The notes under the pieces are model-generated. The model saw only the letters and a list, made by a program, of their open reading frames with translations. It had not been told where the DNA came from and made no database searches. 64,000 nt of DNA, from assembly GCA_905250075.1 (NCBI GenBank), contig CAJNOP010000009.1, positions 2,995,581 to 3,059,580 on the forward strand, in the 5' to 3' direction. Source of the stretch: Rotaria sp. Silwood1 (taxonomy: Eukaryota > Rotifera > Eurotatoria > Philodinida > Philodinidae). Within the stretch, counting starts at the first letter, position 1, and each line of letters begins with the position of its first letter. The position numbers and the translations under genes were made by a program. This document shows positions 1-12,716 of the stretch, in pieces.

Positions 1-1327
1 GACATGTTCCTTTTTTGTTTAAACGTTTAGAACTATCCAATGACTATGAAATCAATTTATAGACGAAATTCTGGATCAAAACTTATAATTTAGGGTTTTT
101 TGGAAATGCCTTAATCTCAACAAAACAACGAGAACTCTTTACAAGCAGATCAAGGACACGAATGATGTTAAGCCTTTTTTTAGATTTACAGTAATCTACT
201 CGTAGCCATAATATGATATCACACGGCATCTGACGGTTAAATGCGTAACCTCCAAAATATCATGTCATAATGGTCTAATCTCTTGAGAAAACGGAACTTG
301 CTGATTGATTTAATCGTAGCAAAATAACATAAATATAAATAGATAAAAACAAACAAAGCCCTAAAAGGCACTATTTTTCTTCAATATCATAATCTTGATG
401 GTGTTGTAAAGCATGAATAATTTGCATCCAAAACCAAATGATAATTTTTCATGTAGGAAAATTTGATTCGATGTTTATTAACCGTTTAAGGCTTTGACCA
501 TTGTCACAGAGTCAATATATTTTTACAGACTCTCTGAGCAACAATCAAAACGTAGAGACGGCTCTTCTTACTTACTCACACATCATATTGAATAAAACTA
601 AAAGAATTAAATATCTCATTTTTTTAACTGATAGTAGCAACTGATAGTTGGACGCACAGCCTAATATTCAAACGATGAAGAAGAAAAGGCATGAGAGTGT
701 ATTTTATTTTCTTTTTTTAAGAAGAAGAAGAAGCACGATCATCATTGACAATGATAGGTGGTCACAGATGGCCTTTTTTCTATTGATGAAAGAAGAACGA
801 GAGACAAAGTATATGGGCACTGCTGATGCAAAGAATGATTATAATGATTATTAAAAATGATTTGAAACGCATTTTTTTTCAATTGTCTCTCAACTGTTAC
901 TACTCTCTGAATTAGATCTAGAATATGTGACTAGAATGGAAAAAAGGAAACATGTGTAGGTTCTATCTTGTTTGATTAGTAGATTTTTATTAATGTACAT
1001 TTGTGTTGATTGATTTGTATTTATTTTAAATTTTATGAAAGCCGAGTCTTGAAATAGGAAAACACTAGGTTTAAATCATCTGACCTATTTAAACGTCTTT
1101 TAATAAACCATTATGGTAAGACTATAGTCTCATCTGCTGTAGTCATTAATTGTCCAAAACTTGTCTTTTTACAACCGTTTTCATAAGCTGACAACAAGAT
1201 TAATACTATGGGTTTACATATCTGCACAAGAGGAGATGAGCTTATTAGTCTTATACAGACGATGTATATAGGAAAATGAAAATAAACAGGAAACTAACAA
1301 GATGACATATGTTATATTTAAAATGAA
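1..1327. other. AT-rich gene-free stretch
   Basis: No open reading frame here has a recognisable domain, coding-like composition or splice partners. The sequence is AT-rich with homopolymer runs. I see no RNA gene or complete mobile element. Confidence 0.5.
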
Positions 1328-1950
1328 TGACGAGGGAATCTTTCTAGATGTTCTCTTCCGATTTCAATGATTCTTTTATTTGTAGATACTGCATAGTGCT
1401 CTAATTAAAACTTCCAATAGATTTGGGTTCCGATGGAGATTTGATTAGGCTATCCAATTTTATTTGTCTATTTCAAGAGATCCAAATTTTCAGAAAACTA
1501 TTATTTTCGAGTTTCGATCTGAGAATTTGTGCAAATAGAGAACTCAACTTGACTAGTGTCCATAAAAAATTCAGAAATTTTAAACAAAGTATTTTCGAGC
1601 CATGAAGCCTTTGACAAAAAGATGTATTTTGTACACAATCCATGAAAAAGGGTCTATATCTTGAAACTCTCATATTCCAAAGAGATTTTGTTTAAAACTC
1701 TTAATTTTTTTATGCAAGCTAATCTACTTGAGTTCTCTATATGCACAAATTTTGAGATCAAAATTGAAACATACGAACTTTCCAAAAACTTGGAGTCTCT
1801 AGAAAATACACATACTAAAAGTTCAATAGCTTAGTCAAGTCTCAAAAGAAACCAAAATCTTGTTAGACTTTTTATTAGACAACAATGTAATATCTATAGG
1901 CAAAAATCATTGAAATCGGAAGAAGACTTCTGAGCAGGTTCACTCGTAAG
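1328..1950. repeat. Diverged foldback (long inverted repeat) element
   Basis: Two arms of roughly 250 bp face each other. The left arm (about 1328-1600) contains CTTCCGATTTCAATGAT near 1354 and GAATTTGTGCAAATAGAGAAC near 1520. The right arm (about 1690-1950) carries the reverse complements, for example near 1725-1765 and 1908-1925. The arms align along their whole length with many substitutions and small gaps, perhaps three quarters identical by eye. This fits an old foldback or MITE-type DNA element with no coding capacity. The short ORFs inside it on both strands are by-products of the repeat. I could not define terminal bases or a target duplication. Confidence 0.6.
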
Positions 1951-4900
1951 TTAATAGAAATAAAAAATGAATGTGTTCTAGAGAAATTCACATTAGAATA
2001 ATTTATTTTCTTAATTATGACATAGATTTGGCACCATTTATTTGTCTTTTTTTATGTTCTTCGATGGTAAAAGTGGAATTGAAAGTAACCGATTTGTTTT
2101 GCTTTTTTTGGCAAAATCATCATCATTATCATACCGATCTAATAAATTTAAAAAGGCATTAGTTAAATTTTGAAAGTCTCCCAAAATTTCCCATGATATC
2201 TGTTTTTTGTATACAATCTTTGATACTACACGTACACGTGCTGGATCTAAAAGTCAATCGCACCAATGGTTATGTGCCACGTAATAGGATATAATAGATA
2301 ATTACTACTGAAGTCCAATGGACATGAACTATGTCCCTATCAAGCATTTTATCATCGTTACATTGTAATACATTTAACTTTGTGACTTTCAAGTATATAA
2401 AGTTTTTTAATTAAAATTTCTATAGATCCACATTATACCAAAGCTTGCCTCTAACAGCAAATATATTTTACAAAGTTAGTTTAATACTTCTTACTTTTTT
2501 ATATCAACCAGAGTAAATATCATGAATTGAATTGAATATTGCATATATATAACAAGAGAAAACTTATTGTTTTATCAAAGACATCAAGATTTATTTTGGA
2601 ACAAAACTGGAATTGAAAGTAAAAAAGAGATCATTTTCGTCTCAATGACATTCATTCACCAAAGACGTGCTATTTCAATCTAATAATTTTTTCGTAAAAA
2701 AAAAACTTCATGTATTTAAAGATCGGCCAGATTCTTATCGTGAATCAAATAATATGTAGCTTTTACTATCAAAGGAAAACTTGAATCAGTTTTTTAACAA
2801 TTATAGATATCTTCAAGTTCTTTTTTTTAATAGTTTATGGCATTCTCGCCAAAACTTGCCGATGATAAATAAACGATCAGCATATTAATATGATTTGTGA
2901 TTCTCCATTTCGCTAATGTACTATAAATGTTCTTTAGCAAACTGATCATCACTATAAAATAATCCTTAATGAATCGATTGATCGATTCATGAATACATAT
3001 TCAGACAGTTTTTTGGTGATTTATTATTTCCATATATATTTGGTTAATTAAGTTCAGCAAAATCTCTCTATTTTGGTTAGAATCAAATGTAAAAATCGTA
3101 TGTACTTTTCTCTTTTACTTGAATTTCATGCTAAAAAAGGCAAATTATTGCATCAGTAATAACTATAGTAAATCATGATTGAATGTGACATTATGAAAAG
3201 ATTTAAATATTCAATCATCTATCATTATAGTTTGATAGAAAGTACATATCATAAATGAAAAGAAAAAAAAACTAAGCAAACATATATATCATTAAAGAGT
3301 GTGTCTAGAAGAAAAACAACTTCATTATACATAGCATTCATTCTACCTCACTAATTATTTGAAATTTTCTCGAAACATCGAGTAATCTAAAGAAAATTGT
3401 CACAACAATATAAGATAATTTTGAAGCATCATCCATGCTGTTAATATCTGTACTAAAATAGATCACTGTGTCAATATTGACTAAAATCATTAATGAAAAA
3501 GTTTTCATTATTATAGTGTAAACTTTTGTTCAATAAATACTGCCTCTTATTCATGAAGTGTCTCAATTGGAAGCTATATACATATGTTTTTTTGGTGGTA
3601 AATTCATACACGAAGAATGGTTCAAAAAAACAAGGACATATATAAACAGATGACATAAAAACACGAAGCTCTCCATATTTATTCGCTAATATTCATTAAA
3701 GATCTTGATGCATTCTAAGTTTTCCATTTACAGTTATTCATATAAACCATTTCTACCTTATCATCGTTTCATAATTATAATAGTTTTCTGCTATAGTCAA
3801 ATTACAAACACAAAAGCCGACCAAAAATCTATAAAATTCACATCTGATATAGATCTCTAAAAGATATTCTTCTAAAATAAACACAAAGTTACACTCGTTA
3901 TTAAGACATACAAGTGAACAAAACACATACAGAATAGAAAATCATTTTATTTAACAGCAAGTGCTATTCATATCTATCTTCTCTACTTTGAATATACAAA
4001 TCATGTGATCGGAATGAACTGATTTGCTAGATATTTAGAAGTTTTAACTCTAAATGAGAAAAATATGTTGTATTATTTTCGACTATCGTTGTTTATCGCC
4101 ACAATATATGCTGAATTTAATAATAACTTTATGATAGTTTACTTATTTTATGGCTTAGCCTTTTGCATCATGATACCAATGGATTAGTCAAGTTTTTTGT
4201 TTTTCCTAACAAGAATACCCACATTGCTAATATCTTTCATTCAGACCTCTACTTTGCTCATAGAGGCTTCTTATACTAAACGTAATAATCATATTAGGGT
4301 TCGTATTATTACTATATAGTTCGTTCTATATAAATAGTAATGATAATTTCTTGAGTACTAACATCGATGTCCTATCTGTAAAACTTGTCCTTCTCATGTC
4401 ATAATAAATAAACATTTTCATCATTTGTATAGGTTTTCCAACCATAATAAAATACACTTATTTAATATATATCAATCATAGGAAAATCATGAAGTTACTT
4501 TTGATCAACTGATAATACAGTGTTCTCGATTTCAACCAAACTATTACTATGAACCATAATTTTCTGATTATCTTTATCAAGTTAGATTTTATTTCATAAT
4601 AAAAAATATTATTGCGAAGAATTTAAATCAATATCATTTATTATTAGAGATTATGTATCATAGAATAAAATTTCTATTGTTATCAGGCAAAATAAATGAA
4701 TATTATATGTGAGATTACTATAAAACATCTCATTTGTCTAGCGATGTACAGTCTCTGTGAAAGTACTGAAATACTGATGGTGAGTCTACTGATTCAATGA
4801 CTCAACTGGATCGGTATTCACTGAATCATTGACACATCTATAAAATATGGATATGCCAAGTAAATCAAAGAAAAATAAGTGTAAGTTTTAAGCAAAGAGT

Positions 4901-5075
4901 TTATTGAAACTACACATTCTTAGATTTATCGATCTAGAAATCTTTAGATATGTATACGAGTTCAATTCTTCATTTATTTCAACTGTTTTTTCAAGTCTAT
5001 CGTTTCAAAAAAGTATTTGCTAGTATTCTATTATCTTGATAGTTAATTAAAGTGTTACTACTTACTTGTGAGTCA
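1951..5075. other. AT-rich intergenic stretch
   Basis: No supported gene. The few short ORFs have homopolymer-rich, low-complexity translations. The end of this stretch (about 4900-5075) should hold the promoter and 5' UTR of the EF-hand gene that starts at 5076, but I can pick out no distinct element. Confidence 0.45.
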
Positions 5076-5925
5076 ATGTCGATTAAACGAACAAATAGTC
5101 AGTCACATATAAAAAATAAACAAAACAATGATTCTACAATACGTTCATCTGTTCGATATACGCTTCAAGATGATAAACCGATTCAAACAAAATTATCAAA
5201 TACACAAATCAGTATAAGTAATGGAATTCTTCTTAAAAAATCACAAAAATTAATACAGTCATCAAAACAAAAACGACACATTGCACCTGATAAACTCAAA
5301 CTAATGCGTCATGTCTTTACTACTATTAGTAATTCTCAATCGAGTATGATAAAAATATTCCTTTCACTGAAATATAAGAATTTTAGTGCCTGTGGAACGT
5401 TTAAATGATGCGTTATTAGCACTGGGTTATGATGCTCGAAAAGATATTGGTTATCAAGACTTTTTAATTGAACATGAATTGATGGAAACAAACGGTACAT
5501 TCACTGGTTTATTAGATTTTGAACATTATGCATTACTTGTGCTTGAATATGAAGAAAAATTACGCATAGAAGAAGAAGCACTTCGACAACTTGATCTTAA
5601 AATTGCTTTTGAATGTTTTGATTTAAACAAAGGTATATTTATCGTGTCATTTTTATTTTTTCTATTCAAATATATTTGATATAGATGGTATGATTGATGC
5701 TAATGAACTATCTATGGTTACTAATAGTTTGAGATTTTCTATTACTGATCGAGAAGCAAAAGAAATGATTGAATTTGCTGATTATGATAAAGGTATCATA
5801 TTTCTCATATTATTTATTTATTTTATATTATATTTCTAAAAGATTCTTTATTATCTTTTGATGAGTTTCTTATTGTCTTCACACAAATATCTGCAATCAA
5901 TACCTCACAACATCTAGAACAATAA
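5076..5925 (+). CDS. EF-hand calcium-binding protein (calmodulin/centrin-like), four exons
   Basis: I join exons 5076-5328, 5387-5632, 5685-5792 and 5843-5925. All introns are GT-AG, of 58, 52 and 50 bp, and the total is 690 nt, exactly 229 codons plus TAA. Splicing rebuilds two canonical EF-hand loops across exon borders: DLNKDGMIDANE (exons 2/3) and DYDKDSLLSFDE (exons 3/4). Both have acidic ligands at positions 1 and 3 and Glu at 12. The N-terminal 80 residues are basic and Ser/Gln/Lys-rich, probably disordered. The next part (VERLNDALLALGYD onward) resembles a degenerate first EF pair. The start is the ATG at 5076; a GTG further upstream is not needed. EF-hand proteins of this kind bind Ca2+ and act as sensors or cytoskeletal components. 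The exact orthologue (calmodulin-like, centrin or calcineurin-B-like) cannot be decided here. Confidence 0.85.
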
Positions 5926-6433
5926 GTTTATTAATAACCGACGACTTTATGATGAGTATTTCACTGAAAAATCCGTTTTTTTCATAATATTATGCGATGA
6001 GTTTAGACAACAAAATCTTATATAACGTTCATGTCAATGTCTTGATGATTTATTGTTTCCGATAAATATATCGATAAACTGCATGAAACTATTCTCACAA
6101 AATCTTATTACCATAGAATCAAATAATTCATCTTGAAAATAATTTTTTTCCCCTTTGTTAATTAATCGTATTATGAAATGAGAGATATTTGTATGAATAA
6201 ATATTGCATTTTTATAAAAAGACGAATGACAAACAAAAAGAACGATATTATCTTTGTTTATTAAACATCAATAGTAACGGTGAAGAATTTTGGAAAAGAA
6301 CTAAAGTGACATAATATTAAATGAAGCTATCTAATCACATACCACGTCATTTATCGTGCTCGTTTTCATCTTTATGTTAATGTTTATCTTTATTTCTAAG
6401 ATTATTTATTATTCCGTAATGATTGAACTACAT
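5926..6433. other. Intergenic space between convergent genes
   Basis: 3' flanks of the EF-hand gene (+) and the DUF2278 gene (-). AT-rich, with no gene seen. Confidence 0.5.
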
Positions 6434-7105
6434 TTATTTTGATAATTCTTCTGTTGTACATTGACTATCAAAACAGAAAAAGAAAGCGACATATGTATTA
6501 TCTTGATTATCTTTTTGAATAAATAAAGCTCCATCTTGATAAGCATGACCATCTTTACCGACAATTTGATTCATATGAATATCATCTATACCACGTGGTG
6601 GTTTATTTTCTTTGATTGTACGTTGCATTCCATAATGATTATCTTCTAAAGTATGTTGATCATCATATTTTGTTCCAAATATAATCACATTTGGTTTATC
6701 GTATTTTAAATAAACATCAAGTTTTTCTGCGATTTGATCAGCAGTTAATGCTTCTGATTTAACAAGAAGATTTAAATCAAATAGAGGTCGTCGTATAAAA
6801 TCTAATGCTAATGTATCACCCTCATTGGATTCTAATGGCGTAAAACCAAAAGCAATACGAGAAAATGGTATCGATGAATTTATAAATGGATCAATTGAAA
6901 TACATTTAACATTGGCTGATTGAAGTGATTGAATATCTATATTGATTTGATATTCTTCTGATGTTTGACTTTGTCCATTCTCAACAGATAATAAATTATA
7001 ATGACTTTCACCAGTTTTATGTGAATGACTTTCACCATTATCAGCAATAACACATGCTCGTAATACACCATAGATTTTACCTTTAGAAAAATTCACTGAA
7101 GTCAT
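6434..7105 (-). CDS. DUF2278 family protein (YukJ-type), single exon
   Basis: 223 aa with no intron. The family signature is visible in order. The N-terminus has YGVLRACVIA (YGVL-K-type start, residues 12-21). The middle has GFTPLESNEGDTLALDFIRRPLFDLN, then VIIFGTKYDD. The C-terminal block is PRGIDDIHMNQIVGKDGHAYQDGALFIQKDNQDNTYVAFFFCFDSQ. The GIDDIHMNQ...DGALF...F..FQSQ pattern is characteristic of DUF2278, known mainly from bacteria (Bacillus YukJ) and fungi. Its biochemical function is unknown. The first 15 residues run straight into the conserved YGVL motif, which supports the ATG at 7105. The absence of introns, next to a gene with three in 850 bp, and the mostly prokaryotic/fungal family range suggest horizontal acquisition. 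That is an inference. Confidence 0.85.
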   Translation of the reverse strand: MTSVNFSKGKIYGVLRACVIADNGESHSHKTGESHYNLLSVENGQSQTSEEYQINIDIQSLQSANVKCISIDPFINSSIPFSRIAFGFTPLESNEGDTLALDFIRRPLFDLNLLVKSEALTADQIAEKLDVYLKYDKPNVIIFGTKYDDQHTLEDNHYGMQRTIKENKPPRGIDDIHMNQIVGKDGHAYQDGALFIQKDNQDNTYVAFFFCFDSQCTTEELSK

Positions 7106-9720
7106 TTAGAAATCTAAAACTATTAAAATAAATGTATTCGAGAGAAAAGATAAATAGCTTTTCATTTTTGAATGGTTCTGTATTTGTGTAAAAGAAAAGC
7201 AAAATAATCGGCAATACCTAACATTCTTTGTTATTCGTAAGCCGTAAGAACAAAGCATGAAATGACATACATTTCTGATGTAATCAATCTTTTATTAAAG
7301 GTAAACTTTTGCTTTTTTGATATCAACATTTCACATTGACAAAGTTTTTTAGTTTTATCATCAATAATATTATATATATATTTTTTATCTACTATATTTT
7401 CAATTGTATTTAATGTTGTCTCTTTTATTTATTGAATCAATGTTGTTTTATAGTTTAACGAATCAAATTAAAAATTTTATCCTGAAAATCAATTGATACC
7501 TTACGCTATCTATAGAAAAAATGAGTGATGAAAACTCAAGTTTTTCAAAATTTGTTATTTTTATAATATTTTTTAGGAAATTTTTAAAGGAATTACTTTC
7601 GAATAAATGCAAATGTATTCTTGAGTTGCTTAAATAGATGATTCTTTTCAAATTCATGCAATTGATGTCGAAGAAATTTTCTCGTACTATATAATGTAAA
7701 TTTCTTACTCGTCGATGCTAGTATTTCAGTAAAAATATAAGATTTCCACTTTTATTTTTTGAACAAGATAAAAAATGATCTAAATCAAGAAGTAATTAGA
7801 CACTTGTATCAACAATTTTGATGATTTGTTAGTCTTTCCTTCAGTAAACACTGTTGATAGGTAGAGAAAAAAAAACTGAGAAGTATATTAAACTCTGTGA
7901 CTTGACAGAGTATGAAAATTTGACGTACCCAAGTTGGAAACATCTCTCTCTGCAGTGTCGTTCGAATTTTGTTGATATAATATTAATCATCGAGATAGAA
8001 TTCTTTTCATTGGAATCGAAGATATATCGAAAGTTTGGCTTCTAACAACGCAGTATGATAGGAAGAATGACTTCTACAAGATAATTTAACCATATCAACA
8101 TTGCTAACTTTTATACGATTTTGTGATATAAAATTGTAGGCCAATATTGGAAAATTGATTGCTATGTTGACCGTCAAAAAGCATGACCAAGCTGTGTTTG
8201 TAGTTGTCATCATTAGTCATCAGTATAGATATGGTCTGATACTCAGAGTTGTGATTTTTTTTTTTGATAACTGGGGAAAAATCAAATGATAGAGTTATAT
8301 AAGGATTGTGTATACCGTATACGAAATGTAATAAACTCCATTAGAGACCTTGCTACAATGTCATCTGTTGTAAACTTGGTCTTTGTTGGCAACTCTTTTA
8401 TACTGCGTAAAATATATAATACTTTGATAATATATTATTTCTAAAACAGACATTTTAATTTTTATTAGTATTTCTGTGGGTGAATGCTGCACCTTTGTTA
8501 AATCTCAATTCGTCTTTAATTAGTCTTGATCAAAATGAATCAAAAGCTTTTAATGATGCCAAATAGAATGATCCATGAAGAACTACAGCTGCTGCTGTAA
8601 TCCACCATTACAGTTATACAAAAGTGTATGTTGGTGTTGGTTGTGCCTGTGGAGGTTTGTTTGAACTTATACTTTTATATTTCATTTGCAAAAAGTAGTA
8701 ACAAAATGAAAAATATTAAAAACATTTGTATTAGGTTTTTACCAGCATATAGTGTTTGTTTTTTAATCTGAAATAAAATAAGTATTTTACTAACATAATT
8801 TATCATCTGTATGCTTTAATAGACACACCATTTGATCGAAACTGATGACAATAGAGCATCATCAGTGACAGAAATTTTAAAAAAGAGGAGATACAGGTAT
8901 ATACTGATATATGTCATTTAAAACCAGCAAATGAAGCCTTGGGAACTGATTTTAGACTTACTATTGTTAATTAAATTAGACGTATGAAACAAGAAAATAA
9001 CTGTCGAAGTTTCATTTATTTGATATAAGAATCGTTTCAATTAGGTCAATGACTATGTTTAATATCGCCTTAGAGACTTCAAGCATTATTATCGTATATA
9101 CGAAAAATCTTTTTGTCTTCTACAGCTTGATGAAACAAACACTAGTTTCCTTAATGAAATAACGAAAACGAAATGACAAGAACTTGCTAAGAAGGTTTTG
9201 TCTAAATTTCTCTGTCTCGTTTTTCTTAGAGGAATTATCCTTGTTTTCGACACAAAACTTGTTTATAACTCAAGAAAATGAATAAACGAAACAATAACAA
9301 GCGAGTTCCGTTTTTTTGATGTTGCTTTACTGACTGATAATCGATGCTTGCGGCATATGCAACCATATTGTTGAAATAAGTTTTAATTTTCTATTTACAA
9401 AATCAAACGATGACATATTTTATAAAAATAAATAGATTCTTCACATAATATTCAATTATTTATGTGACGATAAGGAGCTTTTAGGGATTCTAAACATTGA
9501 GCAAAAAATCTAATAATTTAATTAAGTTTATCTATATGTTAGCTAACTCAATTTCTTCCTAGCTATGAAAAGGGAGATATACAATAAATAGCATTTTAGT
9601 ATAGTAAGAATTAAAAAAGGTAAATAAATGTAGAGGGCAAATTAATTTCAAATGAATGTAAAAGGAAGAAATTTTAATACAATAAACAATAAAAGCATTT
9701 TCTCCTAGAAGTTAGCGCAG
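7106..9720. other. AT-rich gene-free stretch
   Basis: Contains only short ORFs without domain similarity. The part around 8460-8960 has a slightly less biased base composition and could be a remnant gene, but I cannot build a reading frame there. Confidence 0.4.
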
Positions 9721-9972
9721 TTACAGTTGAATACAAGTGCACATCACTGAGTACAACCTGCGAAAAGAGTCGATGACATTTTCGAAACTGGAATTGTTCA
9801 GAAGTTTGACAGACGGTAAAGCAATATTCATTACAGAAACACTATTCAAGTAATGATAATTATTATTTCTGATCTCAAATTCAACTAGGAGCAACGAATT
9901 CGTACGGCTCATTGTATATGTTAATTTATATTGAGTCCGCGAACTCTGTACAGCTCCAAACTGTTGTAGCAA
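9721..9972 (-). pseudogene. Possible remnant of a secreted repeat-type protein
   Basis: The 83-residue frame contains NSLLLVEFEIRNNNYHYLNSVSVMNIALPSVKLLNNSSFENV. This resembles, from memory, a module found in large secreted bdelloid proteins: a beta-strand segment, a [DN]-x-V-S-V motif, P-S-V-x-L-L, then N-x-[SG]-F-E. Only one module is present and it is not flanked by compatible exons or a signal peptide. I treat it as a degraded fragment. It could also be chance similarity. Confidence 0.25.
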
Positions 9973-12716
9973 TGGTCTATAACCAGATTGAATACGAAAA
10001 TATAAAAGAGAAATAAAGCCTCTTCTATTTCATGTTCTGGTGAGGAGTCAATGAAGTACAAGAGAAGAAAATGAGTTGCAGCAAACGTTTTTTTAAATTG
10101 ACATACGTATAGTAATATCAAGATTGATATTTATTTCATTGATCGTTTCTCAAATCCATATGACTGTAGAATTCTCGGCGAGCATTTCTCTTTATCTATA
10201 GTCTTTCTATGATAAAAAGAAATATAAGAAATCACTTTATTTTTTCATATTGTTTTCGTCTGTCTTTATTACACAAACATGATCACAGTAACGGGAAATG
10301 ACATTGTTCGCGAACATGAGGGTCTTCATCAATCTTTCATAACATCCATTCTGTCGGAAGAAGATTGAAGCTTCAAAAGGATGAACCTGCCAAGTAGCAG
10401 TGTAATCCTAAAATAAATAAAGTGTCATGACATGTATCACTGAAGTATAAGAAGTACTAAGCAAACTTCGTCCGAAAATGCCCTTCGATGGTATCCAATC
10501 CAGGTCCTCATCTCCGATAGTAACCAACTGCTGTTTTAACTGTGTTTTTTTAATACAGTAAGACTGTTTCAGCTAGTTTGTCGATATTTTCGAGGACGTA
10601 TTTGTCGCATACAAATGAGTTCTCTCCATGCCGTCTCATGGTGAATGTGTGTGTGAGGGTTAAGAAAAGATCTCCAATCAACATCATGCTGACATCCCAA
10701 TTCTCATGCCACACCAATATCCATGCTCTAAAACCTTTATTCCCGTTGTTACCCTCACACACCCTCACATTATACTCAGCAGACAGCCACCCGTTTGCCA
10801 CATATATTTTAAAATGACCTGCATCACTGCAAAACACGTGTATTACACAAAAAATGCAAAGATTGTATTGAAATTCTTTAAATGTATTTGTGCTGATCAA
10901 TAGTGTCGAAAGAAGCTTTATCATTCTAATGACCAGATGAATAAGTAGGTTATTTGCTAGAGAAACGTAGGAAGATCATGACATGACTTTTTACTGTTTG
11001 TTTTTGTTTTGCCGAAAATGACACTACTCATCATTGCGATAAATGCCATCTTCACTTAGCTTAATAACACTGTTTTAAGCTGTTTTGATTCCTTGAGAGA
11101 TACTGATAGATAGCAAGCAGATAATACGAGTATGATCTATTAAATCGGTCTAAGAACGCAGATAGATTCTAGAAGCTCGCTACGCATTTTGCGGCATCTC
11201 TTCCGAGTTTCATCTGACGTGAGTTCAACGTTATACATCCAGTTGGTGATAAGCCTTGAACTTCTACTAGTTTACAAGGATCCACCAGAAACAAGAAGTA
11301 TTGATAGAATTATATGGATTTTGCGAACACACAGCACAATGTCAATCGTGTCCGAAAACACTAGATATGAATACATCGAAACAAAATTTCGGTTTGCTTT
11401 TCTCAGTGTAACAGTTAGTCTTTAGTTTCGTAGCAAAGTCAAGCCAACCAACATCTAAATTTTCTGTTGTATTTGAAGACTCTAAGCGACATGCTATGAA
11501 TGAGTTCACTTCAGAGCTTCGATTAGCTGTATTTCTCGAAATCTTTTCGAGCATTAATCTTGCGCAATTAAAATTCAAGGGCAGTTATCCATGTCTATAT
11601 ATGTACATGACGTCTTTGCATTCAGAAACAAGTGAACAGTCAATCGAATAAAAGAATGCAGCTCACAATCAGTCTGTGTCTATGTCGGATCAAAGATCTT
11701 CAGTGTAAAGAAAAAGCACATATGAGAATCCGCGTCAAGCAATATTCGTCTAGCCTTCACCGTGCGATCAATCGTACTGTTGAAGCTACGTGATACGTGT
11801 AGATGGTCTTAGAGGTCTGCAGTTTTTAAAGAGATCATTTACACAATAGTCATGATCAAGGTTATGACGATGGTCGCATATTACAGAAGCCTCGTGACCG
11901 TGCTCGTGATCATGAATGAACTTCATATACAACCAGCCATGATGAATTGACTGCTTCGGCGAAACAAATCTATGCTTTACTTAAGTTCTTTACGTAGGTC
12001 TTAATTTCTTTTTTTTAGCTTTTTTATTTCCAAATTAGTCAAACAAGAAAGAACATATACGAGTAGAAATATTTAAACGAACACTGCTTCTTCTCAAATT
12101 ATTATTGGATAATAAATTTTTTTAGCAACATTCATCAGTATTCTTGATAAGAATATCAAGCAATAGATATAACTTGTTCCAAAGTGTATATGTTGATCGG
12201 TGATATTGTTAGTAAAGGAGAAAAATGGTTAATTTATGGCATCGTTCTAAGTAAGAGCAAAAAAAATATCTAAAGCAACCAATGAAATAGTCGGCGACAA
12301 TATATGAATTTGTAACCAATATTTTAAGGTGTAAGCGTATTGGACAGATAAAGAAAAGACTAATACCTACACTCTTCATTAAGACTATAAAGACTGTGTA
12401 TCTCGAACGCCTAGAAGACATATTAGAGGCAGAAGTTCAAAGAAATATGCAATAGAAAGTCGTTGATAACGTTTCTTTAGTATGATCAAACATATTAAAT
12501 ATTTTTATGCAACTAGGCTTTTACTTGCAGATAATTACTCCAATCGATGACTAGTTACAATAGATGACATATCAAATATGCAGTTATATTGTGATCGATT
12601 AACAAAACTGAGAACTCTGAATCCATAGACAAATACTCCATAGTATTCAATAAATCTTGGAACGTCATATTCCGCATGTTGCCGGTTTATTTAAAAAAAT
12701 CATACACTAATTATTG
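9973..12716. other. Intergenic stretch with possible gene remnants
   Basis: No complete gene supported. G/C-rich telomere-like patches (GTGTGTGTGAGGG near 10645, CCCTCACACACCCTCACA near 10750) face each other here. The section 11150-11950 has less AT bias, but its reading frames are broken and I recognise nothing in it. Confidence 0.4.

Noticed and set aside
10550..10924. 124-residue minus-strand ORF
   Set aside because: It runs across the G-rich/C-rich telomere-like patch, overlaps two plus-strand ORFs and has no domain.
11189..11578. Opposite-strand ORFs at 11.2-11.6 kb as a gene
   Set aside because: Base composition is mildly coding-like, but neither frame shows a motif or extends through plausible splice sites.
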